This document shows, in pieces, positions 5,680 to 12,745 of a stretch of DNA of 20,024 bases. Positions within the stretch are counted from its first letter, which is position 1. The number at the start of each line of letters is the position of its first letter. Source of the stretch: Eubacterium sp. UBA4343 (GTDB lineage: Bacteria; Bacillota; Clostridia; Lachnospirales; Lachnospiraceae); contig DGTF01000045.1 of assembly GCA_002394235.1 (NCBI GenBank), positions 55,218 through 75,241 of the forward strand. Direction: 5' to 3'. The translations under genes and the position numbers were made by a program. The notes under the pieces were generated by a model. The model saw only the letters and a list, made by a program, of their open reading frames with translations, was not told where the DNA came from and ran no database searches.

Positions 5680-8448
5680 ATGGAGAGCAAAAAAGAATCG
5701 GAATTTACGAAGGTTTTCAGCGCGTGGGATATCCTGGTTATTGCGTTCGGCGCGATGATCGGCTGGGGCTGGGTTGTATCTACCGGTGACTGGATCGAGA
5801 GAGGCGGAGTACTTGGCGCCGTTCTGGGATTCGTTCTCGGCGGTGTGATGATATTCTTCATCGGCCTTACTTACGCGGAGCTCACGCCGGCAATGCCTGA
5901 GTGCGGTGGCGAGCACGTATTCAGCTTCAAGGCAATGGGAGCGAATGGCTCATTTGTCTGCAGCTGGGCGATCATCCTCGGATACGTCAGTGTCGTATGC
6001 TTCGAGGCCTGCGCGCTTCCGACGATTATCACCTACATCTATCCCGGATTTCTGAAGGGTTACCTGTATACGGTCGGTGGTTTCAAGGTATATGCATCCT
6101 GGCTTGCGGTTGCGGTTGCGATGTCGATTTTTATTACCTATATCAATATCCGCGGCGCGAAAACAGCGGCCGTCCTGCAGACGGTCCTCACCGTTATCAT
6201 CGGAGGTGCGGGAATTCTCCTGATTGTGGCTTCGGTTATTACCGGAAGCCCGGCCAATCTGGAAGGTCAGATGTTTGTGGGATCCGGAAGCGGAATCGCG
6301 CGGAATATCCTGCGCGTGGCGATGATGAGCCCGTTCTATTTCATCGGTTTTGACGTCATCCCGCAGGCTGCGGAGGAGATCAATGTTCCGCTGAAAAAAA
6401 TCGCGAAGATGCTTCTGCTTTCTATCGTACTTGCCGTTGCGTTCTATGCTCTGGTTATTTTTGCAGTCGGCTACGTCATGAATTCCGGCGCGATCGCCGC
6501 TTCTGCCTCCAGCGGATCCGGTCTGGTGACAGCGGATGCAATGGCAGCGGCGTTCAAGACATCGGTGATGGCGAAGGTACTGATCGTCGGTGGAATGTGC
6601 GGAATTGTAACGAGCTGGAACTCTTTCCTGATCGGTGGAAGCCGTGCGATGTATTCCATGGCGGAGTCCTATATGATCCCGAAGTTTTTCGGGAAGCTTC
6701 ATGAGAAATACAAGACCCCGATTACCTCGCTGGTTCTGATCGGCGTACTCAGCTGCCTGGCACCTTTCGCGGGAAGAAAGATGCTGGTGTGGATTGTTGA
6801 CGCGGGAAACCTCGCCTGCTGTCTTGCTTACTGCATGGTTGCGATGTCCTTCGTGATTCTGCGGAAAAAGTCTCCGGAAATGCCGAGACCCTATAAGGTA
6901 AAGCACTACAAGGTTGTCGGCTTTTTCGCCATTGTTCTTTCCGGTTTCATGGTGTTGATGTACATCCTTCCGGGAACCGGCGCTACGCTTTCTCTTCCCG
7001 AGTGGGTAATCGCAGGAGGCTGGGGAGCGTTCGGAGTTGTTCTGTATGCGGTCTGCAAGGTGAAGTACGGCGAGAAGTTCGGAACGCTTGTCGATGTGGC
7101 AAATGATGAGCTGGATGCCGAGGCGGCGAGAGAACGTCAGGCAGCGGCCGGAATCGCAGCCGCAGAGGCGGGCGCAGAGCCGGCGCCGGCGATGGCATCG
7201 AAGACCATTTCTCCGGATTTCGCGAAAGCAAAAGCTGTCAATGCAGCCGGAGCCGGGATGCTTCGGGATGCTTCAGCAATTCCGGCTTCCTTCCAGTATT
7301 TCCTGCCGGTGAACCTCGTGTTCGGATATGGAAAAACAAAGGAGGCTGGCGCACTGGCCGTGAAGTACGGACACAAGGCCCTGATCGTCACGGGACGTTC
7401 CAGCGCGAAGAAATCCGGACTGCTTGACAGAGTCCGTGACAGCCTGCAGGAAGCCGGACTGGAGACCGTTCTGTATGACAAGGTTACCGCGAATCCGCTC
7501 ACGACAACGGCACAGGAGGGAGCGGATCTTGCAAAGCAGGAAGGCTGCGATGTGGTTGTCGGCATCGGCGGAGGAAGCATCATGGACGCCGCCAAGGGCA
7601 TGGCATTCATGGCAGTCAATGACGGCGCGTTTGACGATTACATCTACAACCGGAGGTCGAGTGATCAGGCACTTCCGCTCGTGCTTATCCCCACAACATG
7701 CGGAACAGGATCCGAGGGAAATGGTTTCGCGGTGTTCACCAATCCGGAAACCGGAGACAAGAAGTCGCTTCGCAGCCCGGCGATCGTTGCGAAGGCATCG
7801 ATTGTCGATCCTGAGAATATGATGACGATGCCGAAGAAGGTGCTTGCTTCTGTCGGATTTGATGCCCTGTGTCACTGCATGGAGGCATATACAGCCAGAA
7901 AATCACAGCCCTTTACCGATGCGCTCTGCATGTACGCGATCCCGCTGATTGTCGGTAACCTGGTGGATCTGTATCACGGAAAGGAAAGCAGAGAGGCATG
8001 GGAGGCAATGTCCATCGCCAGCACCATCGGCGGAATGGTCATCAATACCGCCGGAGTCACCCTTGCCCATGCGATGGAGCATCCGGTCAGCGGTCTGAAA
8101 AATGTAACACACGGCGCAGGACTTGCTGCCATCACGCCTTATGCGATTGCAGCTTCCTGGGAGGGAAACCGTTTCAAATATGGAAAGCTTTCGAGAATGC
8201 TCGGGGGCTACACGGCAGAGGATTGTGCCGAGAAGGTGCGCACCCTGCTCAGGGAGCTTGATCTGAACATCACACTGGAGGATCTGGGAGTCACCGAGGG
8301 AGATATCCCGTGGCTGACGCAGAACTGCTTCAAAGTATCGAAGGCAAACATCGATAATAACCCGACAATGCTTGCCGAGGAGGATGTGGAGGAGATTTAC
8401 CGGAGAGCTCTTCACGGAGAGTCGCTGAATCTCGCACGCACCGCCTGA
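5680..8448 (+). CDS. APC-family amino-acid transporter fused to iron-dependent alcohol dehydrogenase
   Basis: A single open frame of 922 residues. Residues 1 to about 465 are an APC-superfamily transporter with about 12 hydrophobic helices; helix 1 contains the broken, Gly-rich substrate-site segment GAMIGWGWVVSTGDW. Residues about 468-535 are an Ala/Glu-rich linker with no hydrophobic helix. Residues about 536-922 are a full-length type III (iron) alcohol dehydrogenase. This part has the nucleotide-binding motif GIGGGSIMDAAK (628-639), IPTTCGTGSE, and metal ligands Asp728, His732, His797 and His811 spaced nearly as in FucO-type enzymes. The dehydrogenase should lie in the cytoplasm at the transporter's C-terminus. 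The start is set by AAAGGAGG (5667-5674). No internal start with a good ribosome binding site is visible at the domain junction. Inferred role: import of an omega-amino acid and reduction of the semialdehyde formed from it by the aminotransferase at 8650. The substrate is unknown. Confidence 0.9.
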   Translation: MESKKESEFTKVFSAWDILVIAFGAMIGWGWVVSTGDWIERGGVLGAVLGFVLGGVMIFFIGLTYAELTPAMPECGGEHVFSFKAMGANGSFVCSWAIILGYVSVVCFEACALPTIITYIYPGFLKGYLYTVGGFKVYASWLAVAVAMSIFITYINIRGAKTAAVLQTVLTVIIGGAGILLIVASVITGSPANLEGQMFVGSGSGIARNILRVAMMSPFYFIGFDVIPQAAEEINVPLKKIAKMLLLSIVLAVAFYALVIFAVGYVMNSGAIAASASSGSGLVTADAMAAAFKTSVMAKVLIVGGMCGIVTSWNSFLIGGSRAMYSMAESYMIPKFFGKLHEKYKTPITSLVLIGVLSCLAPFAGRKMLVWIVDAGNLACCLAYCMVAMSFVILRKKSPEMPRPYKVKHYKVVGFFAIVLSGFMVLMYILPGTGATLSLPEWVIAGGWGAFGVVLYAVCKVKYGEKFGTLVDVANDELDAEAARERQAAAGIAAAEAGAEPAPAMASKTISPDFAKAKAVNAAGAGMLRDASAIPASFQYFLPVNLVFGYGKTKEAGALAVKYGHKALIVTGRSSAKKSGLLDRVRDSLQEAGLETVLYDKVTANPLTTTAQEGADLAKQEGCDVVVGIGGGSIMDAAKGMAFMAVNDGAFDDYIYNRRSSDQALPLVLIPTTCGTGSEGNGFAVFTNPETGDKKSLRSPAIVAKASIVDPENMMTMPKKVLASVGFDALCHCMEAYTARKSQPFTDALCMYAIPLIVGNLVDLYHGKESREAWEAMSIASTIGGMVINTAGVTLAHAMEHPVSGLKNVTHGAGLAAITPYAIAASWEGNRFKYGKLSRMLGGYTAEDCAEKVRTLLRELDLNITLEDLGVTEGDIPWLTQNCFKVSKANIDNNPTMLAEEDVEEIYRRALHGESLNLARTA

Positions 8449-8470
8449 AACAACGGCATTGGTTCAGGCG
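8442..8470 (+). other. Hairpin over the fusion gene stop codon
   Basis: Perfect 8-base arms CGCCTGAA (8442-8449) and TTCAGGCG (8463-8470) with a 13-base loop; the stop codon is inside the first arm. There is no T-run after it. A second hairpin, CACGGGA (8566-8572) with TCCCGTG (8591-8597), lies further along the 201-base gap. They may stabilise or partly terminate the transcript between the fusion gene and the aminotransferase. Confidence 0.5.
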
Positions 8471-8649
8471 ATGATGTATTTATCTGATCGATGATGTGAT
8501 CGTCAGGTCGATGAGTGCAGTTCACAAAACAGGTATTTCGTTTATTTTTCTAAAGAAGGCACGGACACGGGACAGCGGACTTTCCAAAGATCCCGTGCTC
8601 CATACCAGATATAAATGTTAAATATTTTTTTGTACAGGAGGAAAAGAAA

Positions 8650-10020
8650 ATGGCATTAGCAGAAGATTTACCGAAGATTGTAACTGGTCAGGTTCCGGGA
8701 CCGAAGGCAAAGGCTATTCTGGACAGAAGAGATGCTGCGGTTCCCAAGGCTCTGTGCGGCCAGACTTATCCGGTCGTTATCGAGCGCGGCGCAGGCCCGA
8801 TTGTGAAGGACGTTGACGGCAACGAGTTCCTTGACTGGATCGGCGGCGTAGGTGTACTGAATATCGGATATTCTCATCCGGAAGTCATCGAGGCGGTCAA
8901 GGAGCAGTCCGAGAAATATTTCCACACAATCTTCAACGTCATCTGTCATGAAGGATATATAAAGCTGGCTGAGGGACTGAACAAACTGATCCCGTGCCGC
9001 GGAGATGTGAAGAAGACCTATTTTGCAAACTCCGGTGCCGAGTGTGATGAGAACGCAATCAAGGTTGCGAAATCCTATACACACCGCGGAGGCGTGATCT
9101 GCTTCACCGGCGCTTTCCACGGACGTACAAACCTGACGATGGCACTGACCGCGAAGAAGGCATTCGCACAGGGCATGGGACCCTTCCCGGCTGAGATCTA
9201 TCGGGCACCGTATCCGTACCTGTACCGCGCACCGAAGGGATACAGCGAGGAAGAGGCGATTGAGTACTATCTGAACGGATTGAAAAAGGTATTCGACGAA
9301 GGAATCCCGGCAAATGAAGTTGCATGTATGATTGTTGAGCCTCTTCAGGGCGAGGGCGGATTCATCCCGGCTCCGATTGAATGGGTAAAGGCGGTCCGCA
9401 AGATCTGCGATGACAATGGAATTCTGCTGATCGCTGATGAGGTTCAGTGCGGAAACTGCCGTACCGGAAAATATTTCGCGTCCGAGTACTGGGCTGAGGC
9501 GGGAGCTGCTCCGGATATCGTTACAACTGCAAAATCTATCGCTGCAGGAATGCCGCTCAGCGCAATCACCGCAAGAGCAGAGATCATGGACGCTGTTCCG
9601 GCAGGAACCATCGGCGGCACCTATTGCGGCAACCCGGTTTCTGTCGCTGCAGGCAACAAGGTAATGGAGATCTATCTGAGAGATGACTTCCCGGCAAAGG
9701 CAAGACATATCGGCGAGATGATTATGGGAGGATACAAGGAGCTTCAGAAGAAATATCCGGTGATCGGCGATGTTCGTGGCCTCGGAGCGATGATCGGTAT
9801 CGAGTTCGTAAGAGATCCGGAGACAAAGGAGCCTGCAACAAAGTTCACTGCAAACCTGATTCAGTGCGCGCTTCAGAAGGGACTTCTGATTGAAAATGCA
9901 GGAACAGCAAGCAACATTGTTCGTTTCCTGGCACCGCTCGTAATGACAGATGAGCAGACGAAGAAAGGACTTGAGATCTTCGAGGAGTCCATCAAGGAAG
10001 CACTTGCAATGGGTCTGTAA
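8650..10020 (+). CDS. Class III PLP aminotransferase, 4-aminobutyrate aminotransferase-like
   Basis: A 456-residue soluble enzyme of PLP fold type I. It has the GabT-like N-terminus (LPKIVTGQVPGPKAKAILDR), NSGAECDENAIKVAK for phosphate binding, GAFHGRTNLTMALTAK, cofactor-binding Asp263 in LLIADEVQ, and Schiff-base Lys295 in TTAKSIAAGMPLSA. It transfers the terminal amino group of an omega-amino acid to 2-oxoglutarate or pyruvate, giving a semialdehyde. Substrate choice (GABA, 5-aminovalerate, beta-alanine, taurine) cannot be read from the sequence. Two segments are unusual: DEVQCGNCRTG where the family normally has DEVQ(S/T)GFGRTG, and AECDEN where AEAVEN is common; both add cysteines near the active site. 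AGGAGG (8636-8641) precedes the start by 8 bases. It follows the transporter-dehydrogenase gene on the same strand and probably supplies that dehydrogenase's substrate. Confidence 0.9.
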   Translation: MALAEDLPKIVTGQVPGPKAKAILDRRDAAVPKALCGQTYPVVIERGAGPIVKDVDGNEFLDWIGGVGVLNIGYSHPEVIEAVKEQSEKYFHTIFNVICHEGYIKLAEGLNKLIPCRGDVKKTYFANSGAECDENAIKVAKSYTHRGGVICFTGAFHGRTNLTMALTAKKAFAQGMGPFPAEIYRAPYPYLYRAPKGYSEEEAIEYYLNGLKKVFDEGIPANEVACMIVEPLQGEGGFIPAPIEWVKAVRKICDDNGILLIADEVQCGNCRTGKYFASEYWAEAGAAPDIVTTAKSIAAGMPLSAITARAEIMDAVPAGTIGGTYCGNPVSVAAGNKVMEIYLRDDFPAKARHIGEMIMGGYKELQKKYPVIGDVRGLGAMIGIEFVRDPETKEPATKFTANLIQCALQKGLLIENAGTASNIVRFLAPLVMTDEQTKKGLEIFEESIKEALAMGL

Positions 10021-10068
10021 TCAAGGATCCGTGATGAGACCGCGCAGTCATTGAAGGGAGGGAGCCGG

Positions 10069-10119
10069 ATGAAGGTTCGCCTTATGACAGAAGAGCACGA
10101 CACCGGCTGCGCGGCATGA
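10069..10119 (+). other. 16-codon micro-ORF with strong ribosome binding site (possible acetyltransferase remnant)
   Basis: MKVRLMTEEHDTGCAA, preceded by GGGAGGGAG at correct spacing. The first nine residues read like the start of GNAT acetyltransferases (typically MKIRLMTxED...), after which similarity ends. It may be a gene remnant or a chance ORF; a working peptide cannot be shown. Confidence 0.25.
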
Positions 10120-10157
10120 AGGGGGTACTTCGTACAAAATATATATATTTAACAGGG

Positions 10158-10200
10158 GCGGGAGCACGCCGGTCAGATACCGCGTGCTCCCGCTTCTTCG
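10158..10200 (+). terminator. Rho-independent terminator after the aminotransferase gene
   Basis: Perfect 11-base arms GCGGGAGCACG (10158-10168) and CGTGCTCCCGC (10183-10193), with an inner CGGT/ACCG stem, followed by TTCTTCGTT. It is the likely end of the transporter-aminotransferase transcript. Confidence 0.8.
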
Positions 10201-10204
10201 TTAT

Positions 10205-10352
10205 ACCTGCTGACTTCGAGATCGGCTCCGGTTTTTCAGGCACCTGCTGACTTCGAGATCGGCTCCGGTTTCTCTGATACCTGCAGAGTTCGAAATCGGA
10301 TCCAGTCTCTCTGATACCTGCTGTCTCCGAAATTGCATCCGGATTCTTACAA
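10205..10352. repeat. Four tandem 37-bp repeats between convergent genes
   Basis: Units begin at 10205, 10242, 10279 and 10316, each starting ACCTGC. Units 1 and 2 differ only in the last seven bases, while units 3 and 4 are progressively more diverged. The rest of the 374-base gap (10021-10394) holds only the micro-ORF and terminator described separately. The unit is not a multiple of three and the array is not coding. Divergence increases toward the PDZ gene. Confidence 0.88.
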
Positions 10353-10394
10353 GCCTCGCATGTGACGAGTCCGGTGTGCGTTTTTAAGCTAAGA

Positions 10395-11543
10395 TTATCC
10401 CTGAGCTTGTTCTCCCTGTGCTTCCGCGTAGGAGATCAGTGTGGCATCGTGCGTGGAGGTCTTCCAATCATCACCGGCCTGACGCTCGATGGTGAGCTTG
10501 ATCTTGTCACCGGAGGAATGTCCGGAGATGATTTTCTTGAGCTCGTCATAGGAGCTGACCGAGGTACCATCAACAGCCGTGATGATATCTCCCTCCTTAA
10601 GGCCGGCAAGAGATGCGGGGCTTCCGGAGAGGACGGTCTTGACATATACGCCGTCCGGATAACCGGAGGTATCGACATCGGTCAGGGAATCAATGTCCGC
10701 GCAGGTTATTCCAAGGAAGCCGGCGTTTTCATTTACCGAGGAGGAATCGTCGGAACTGCTGTCCACGCTGTTCTGATCGGAATTGCCGCTGTCGGAATCA
10801 TTGTCATTACCGTTGTTTCCGGAGTTGTTTTGTCCCGGAAGCTGGAAGCCTCCGTTGTCCTGACTGAAATCAGGCAGGTTATCGGAAAGATCCGATTCAA
10901 TGGATTTCTCGATCTTTGACGCTGCCCTGTCCATTGAGCTGCTGATGGCAGCCGGAATTGTCAGAGACAGGATCCCCGCTGCCACAACACCTGCGACGGC
11001 TCCGGTGAGAACGGTGAATCCGATTTTCTTCCCGGTGCCGCTGTGGTGTCTGCAGCCACCGTTGCCGTAGGGATTGCCGTTCCAGGAACCATTGCCAGCA
11101 TTGTTGTTCCATGGGCCATTTCCGACAGAACCATTACTGCCATTGCCGTTCCATGGGCCGTTTCCGGCGGAACCATTACTGCCATTGCCGTTCCATGGGC
11201 CGTTTGCGGCGGAACCATTGCCGGCATTGCCGTTCCATGGGCCGTTTCCCGTAGACCCATTGCTGTTTCCGTTACTGCTCCAGGAGCTGCCGCCGTTTCC
11301 AACGTAGGGGTTGCCGTTTCCGTTATTGCTCCACGGATTGCGGCTTCCGGAAGAAGTGTCAGAGTTCTGACTTCCCCAGGGATTGGGATTGCCCTGGTTT
11401 GTTCCGTTGTTCTGCGTGGACGAATCTGCAGCGCCATTCGCGTTATTATGGTTTGTTTCGATGCTGTCCGGCCCCATTGCGTTATTGCTCTGGCTGCCTG
11501 TGTTGGTCTGATTCATCTCATTATTATTCTGGTCATCATACAT
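10395..11543 (-). CDS. Membrane-anchored PDZ protein with Asn/Gly/Trp repeats, lacking a protease domain
   Basis: A 382-residue protein. Residues 1-170 are a disordered, Asn/Gly/Ser-rich segment with four tandem 14-residue units built on NGPWNGN (about 100-155). One membrane helix follows (about 174-200, preceded by GKK), then a Ser/Asp/Asn-rich linker (205-272), then a PDZ domain (about 274-372) with the ligand-loop region NAGFLGITC and SPASLAGLKEGDIITAVDG. Clostridial HtrA/DegP-like proteins often have the same disordered N-terminus and anchor but carry a trypsin-like domain before the PDZ; here there is none, and no Ser protease motif is seen. The topology is probably N-terminus inside and PDZ outside. 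The start is supported by GGGAG about 9 bases upstream. A role as a surface scaffold or protease adaptor is inference. Confidence 0.83.
   Translation of the reverse strand: MYDDQNNNEMNQTNTGSQSNNAMGPDSIETNHNNANGAADSSTQNNGTNQGNPNPWGSQNSDTSSGSRNPWSNNGNGNPYVGNGGSSWSSNGNSNGSTGNGPWNGNAGNGSAANGPWNGNGSNGSAGNGPWNGNGSNGSVGNGPWNNNAGNGSWNGNPYGNGGCRHHSGTGKKIGFTVLTGAVAGVVAAGILSLTIPAAISSSMDRAASKIEKSIESDLSDNLPDFSQDNGGFQLPGQNNSGNNGNDNDSDSGNSDQNSVDSSSDDSSSVNENAGFLGITCADIDSLTDVDTSGYPDGVYVKTVLSGSPASLAGLKEGDIITAVDGTSVSSYDELKKIISGHSSGDKIKLTIERQAGDDWKTSTHDATLISYAEAQGEQAQG
11107..11274. repeat. Four 42-bp coding repeats in the PDZ gene
   Basis: TTCCATGGGCC recurs at 11107, 11149, 11191 and 11233, an exact 42-base period that encodes the 14-residue NGPWNGN(G/A)(S/G)NGS(A/V)G unit. 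The units from 11149 and 11191 are nearly identical in DNA, which suggests recent expansion. Confidence 0.88.
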
Positions 11544-11695
11544 GATTCATGTCTCCCTTCGATCGGATACAGATAATTTTCGTGCATCCGTTTAATTTCA
11601 ATATCTGTGGTATGTCTGTTACATCTAATGGTTTAATGATAGAAAACAAACGTGAAAAATAAGTGAACACAGGGTGAAAATCCGATGTAAAACCG

Positions 11696-11743
11696 AAAAA
11701 GCTCCCGGCGCCGGCAGAATTGCCGGTATCCCGGGAGCTTTTT
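11696..11743 (-). terminator. Bidirectional rho-independent terminator ending the GldG-type ABC operon
   Basis: Arms AAAAAGCTCCCGG (11696-11708) and CCGGGAGCTTTTT (11731-11743) enclose an inner CCGGCA-GAAT-TGCCGG stem. The T-runs work on both strands. It separates the ABC operon from the PDZ gene, which reads in the same direction. Between it and the PDZ start (11544-11695) is AT-rich DNA in which I cannot place a convincing promoter. Confidence 0.9.
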
Positions 11744-11780
11744 CAGACTGCAGCTGAAGGATCATTCCCTCAGATACAGA

Positions 11781-11897
11781 TGTCGGCGCAGCCGCAGATT
11801 AAATGAAACAGAGCTGTCCGCGGCGCGGCAGATTTTATAGAGGTGTCGGCGCAGCCGCAGATTTTATCCATAGAGATATCGGCGCAGCCGAAGGATT
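11781..11897. repeat. Degenerate ~30-bp repeats at the 3' end of the DUF4340 gene
   Basis: TGTCGGCGCAGCCGCAGATT occurs exactly at 11781 and 11844. Variants begin at 11815 and at 11877, the last touching the stop codon. Each contains the small palindrome CGGC-GCA-GCCG. No gene is seen in 11744-11897. Confidence 0.75.
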
Positions 11898-12536
11898 TTA
11901 GCTGGATGCGGATGTCGACGTCGCTGAAGTGCCGGCAGCGGATGATCCCGAGACAGCTTCCGTTGGTGTATCTTCGCTCGAAGAGGAAGATGTGGAGGCC
12001 ACGAGATTCGAGGTCGTCAGGTTAAAGTCACTGTAGATCGTCGAGGATATGGTGTAGACGGTATCCGCGTCATCGACGCGCAGATAGTACTCAGAGATCT
12101 GGCTGTTGTAGTCGCCGACCTCGAGCTTATGCGTTGAGCCGTCCGAGAGGGTAATCGTGATTGTCATGACCGGACTGTCGAGACCATACTGCGTGAAGTC
12201 TGTCACATCTGTGATTTCGTTGTCCGAGCTGAGATCCGAGAGCGCATCGGTCATGGTCTTGATCTGTGTGGTATCCACCTTTTCATCCGGGAAGTCGGCA
12301 AAACTCCAGGTGTCGGCATCAGCGTCATGATTGACGTTGAATCCGCCGGCGTCATTGGTTGCGGTAATGTTCTTAATTCCGGAGATATCATTGTCCGAGA
12401 GGGAGAGTGCGGTATAGGAGGTACTCTTTTCAGTTGCTTCCTTGTGGGCGCTGTAAGCCTTTGCGGCGAAATACGCGCCAATGGCGCACCCCAGAATAAC
12501 CAGAAGAGTAATCAGCTGAATTTTCTGTTTTTTCAT
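11898..12536 (-). CDS. DUF4340-like membrane-anchored protein of a GldG-type ABC system
   Basis: A 212-residue protein: an N-terminal membrane helix (about 8-27, after MKKQKIQ), an extracytoplasmic region (30-182) resembling one DUF4340 unit (ALSLSDNDISGIKNI, WSFADFPDEKVDTTQIKTMT, YGLDSPVMTITITLSDGSTHKLEVGD, YYLRVDDADTVYTIS), and a low-complexity Ser/Thr/Ala tail (184-212). DUF4340 proteins commonly accompany GldG-type ABC transporters and are often longer. It follows the fused permease gene on the same strand with a 209-base gap, and the operon terminates just downstream. The ribosome binding site is weak (GGATGAG). Its function is unknown; it is probably an accessory subunit at the outer face of the membrane. 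Confidence 0.8.
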   Translation of the reverse strand: MKKQKIQLITLLVILGCAIGAYFAAKAYSAHKEATEKSTSYTALSLSDNDISGIKNITATNDAGGFNVNHDADADTWSFADFPDEKVDTTQIKTMTDALSDLSSDNEITDVTDFTQYGLDSPVMTITITLSDGSTHKLEVGDYNSQISEYYLRVDDADTVYTISSTIYSDFNLTTSNLVASTSSSSSEDTPTEAVSGSSAAGTSATSTSASS

Positions 12537-12588
12537 TTTATCTCATCCGTTCTAATCATAATGTCTTGTCTGCTGTTGTCTGCTGTCC

Positions 12589-12684
12589 GTGCTGTATTCA
12601 GTCGGTGCTGTATCCAGTCCGTGCTGTATTTAGCCGGTGCTGTATCCAGCCGCTGCGGTATCCAGCCTGAGCTGTATATACAAC
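12589..12684. repeat. Six 16-bp tandem repeats inside the ABC operon
   Basis: Units of 16 bases built on GTGCTGTATCCAGYCG begin at 12589, 12605, 12621, 12637, 12653 and 12669, the last two diverged. They occupy the gap between the permease-fusion gene and the DUF4340 gene, so they would be transcribed within the operon mRNA. Confidence 0.85.
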
Positions 12685-12689
12685 CGGGG

Positions 12690-12733
12690 CCTGTCCTGCT
12701 TTTTCTCTCCATCGGGGAGAGATGCAGGGCAGG
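12690..12733 (-). other. Stable intercistronic hairpin
   Basis: A 10-base-pair stem (12690-12699 with 12724-12733, one G-T pair) encloses a second 7-base-pair stem TCTCTCC-ATC-GGGGAGA. It lies just after the permease-fusion stop codon on the transcribed strand. No T-run follows, so it is better seen as an mRNA-stabilising or processing structure than as a terminator. Confidence 0.6.
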
Positions 12734-12745
12734 AACGGAAGCGTT

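Noticed and set aside
5950..6906. Long minus-strand ORF inside the transporter fusion gene
   Set aside because: It is a reverse-frame shadow rich in Arg/His/Asp with no domain, opposite a clearly recognised transporter.
7192..7290. Internal translation start that would make a separate dehydrogenase
   Set aside because: The in-frame ATGs at 7192 and 7258 lack a good ribosome binding site, and the frame is continuous with the transporter.
11043..11576. Plus-strand ORF opposite the PDZ gene (Val/Ala/Pro-rich repeats)
   Set aside because: It is the complement of the in-frame 42-bp repeats of a well-supported minus-strand gene and has no family features.
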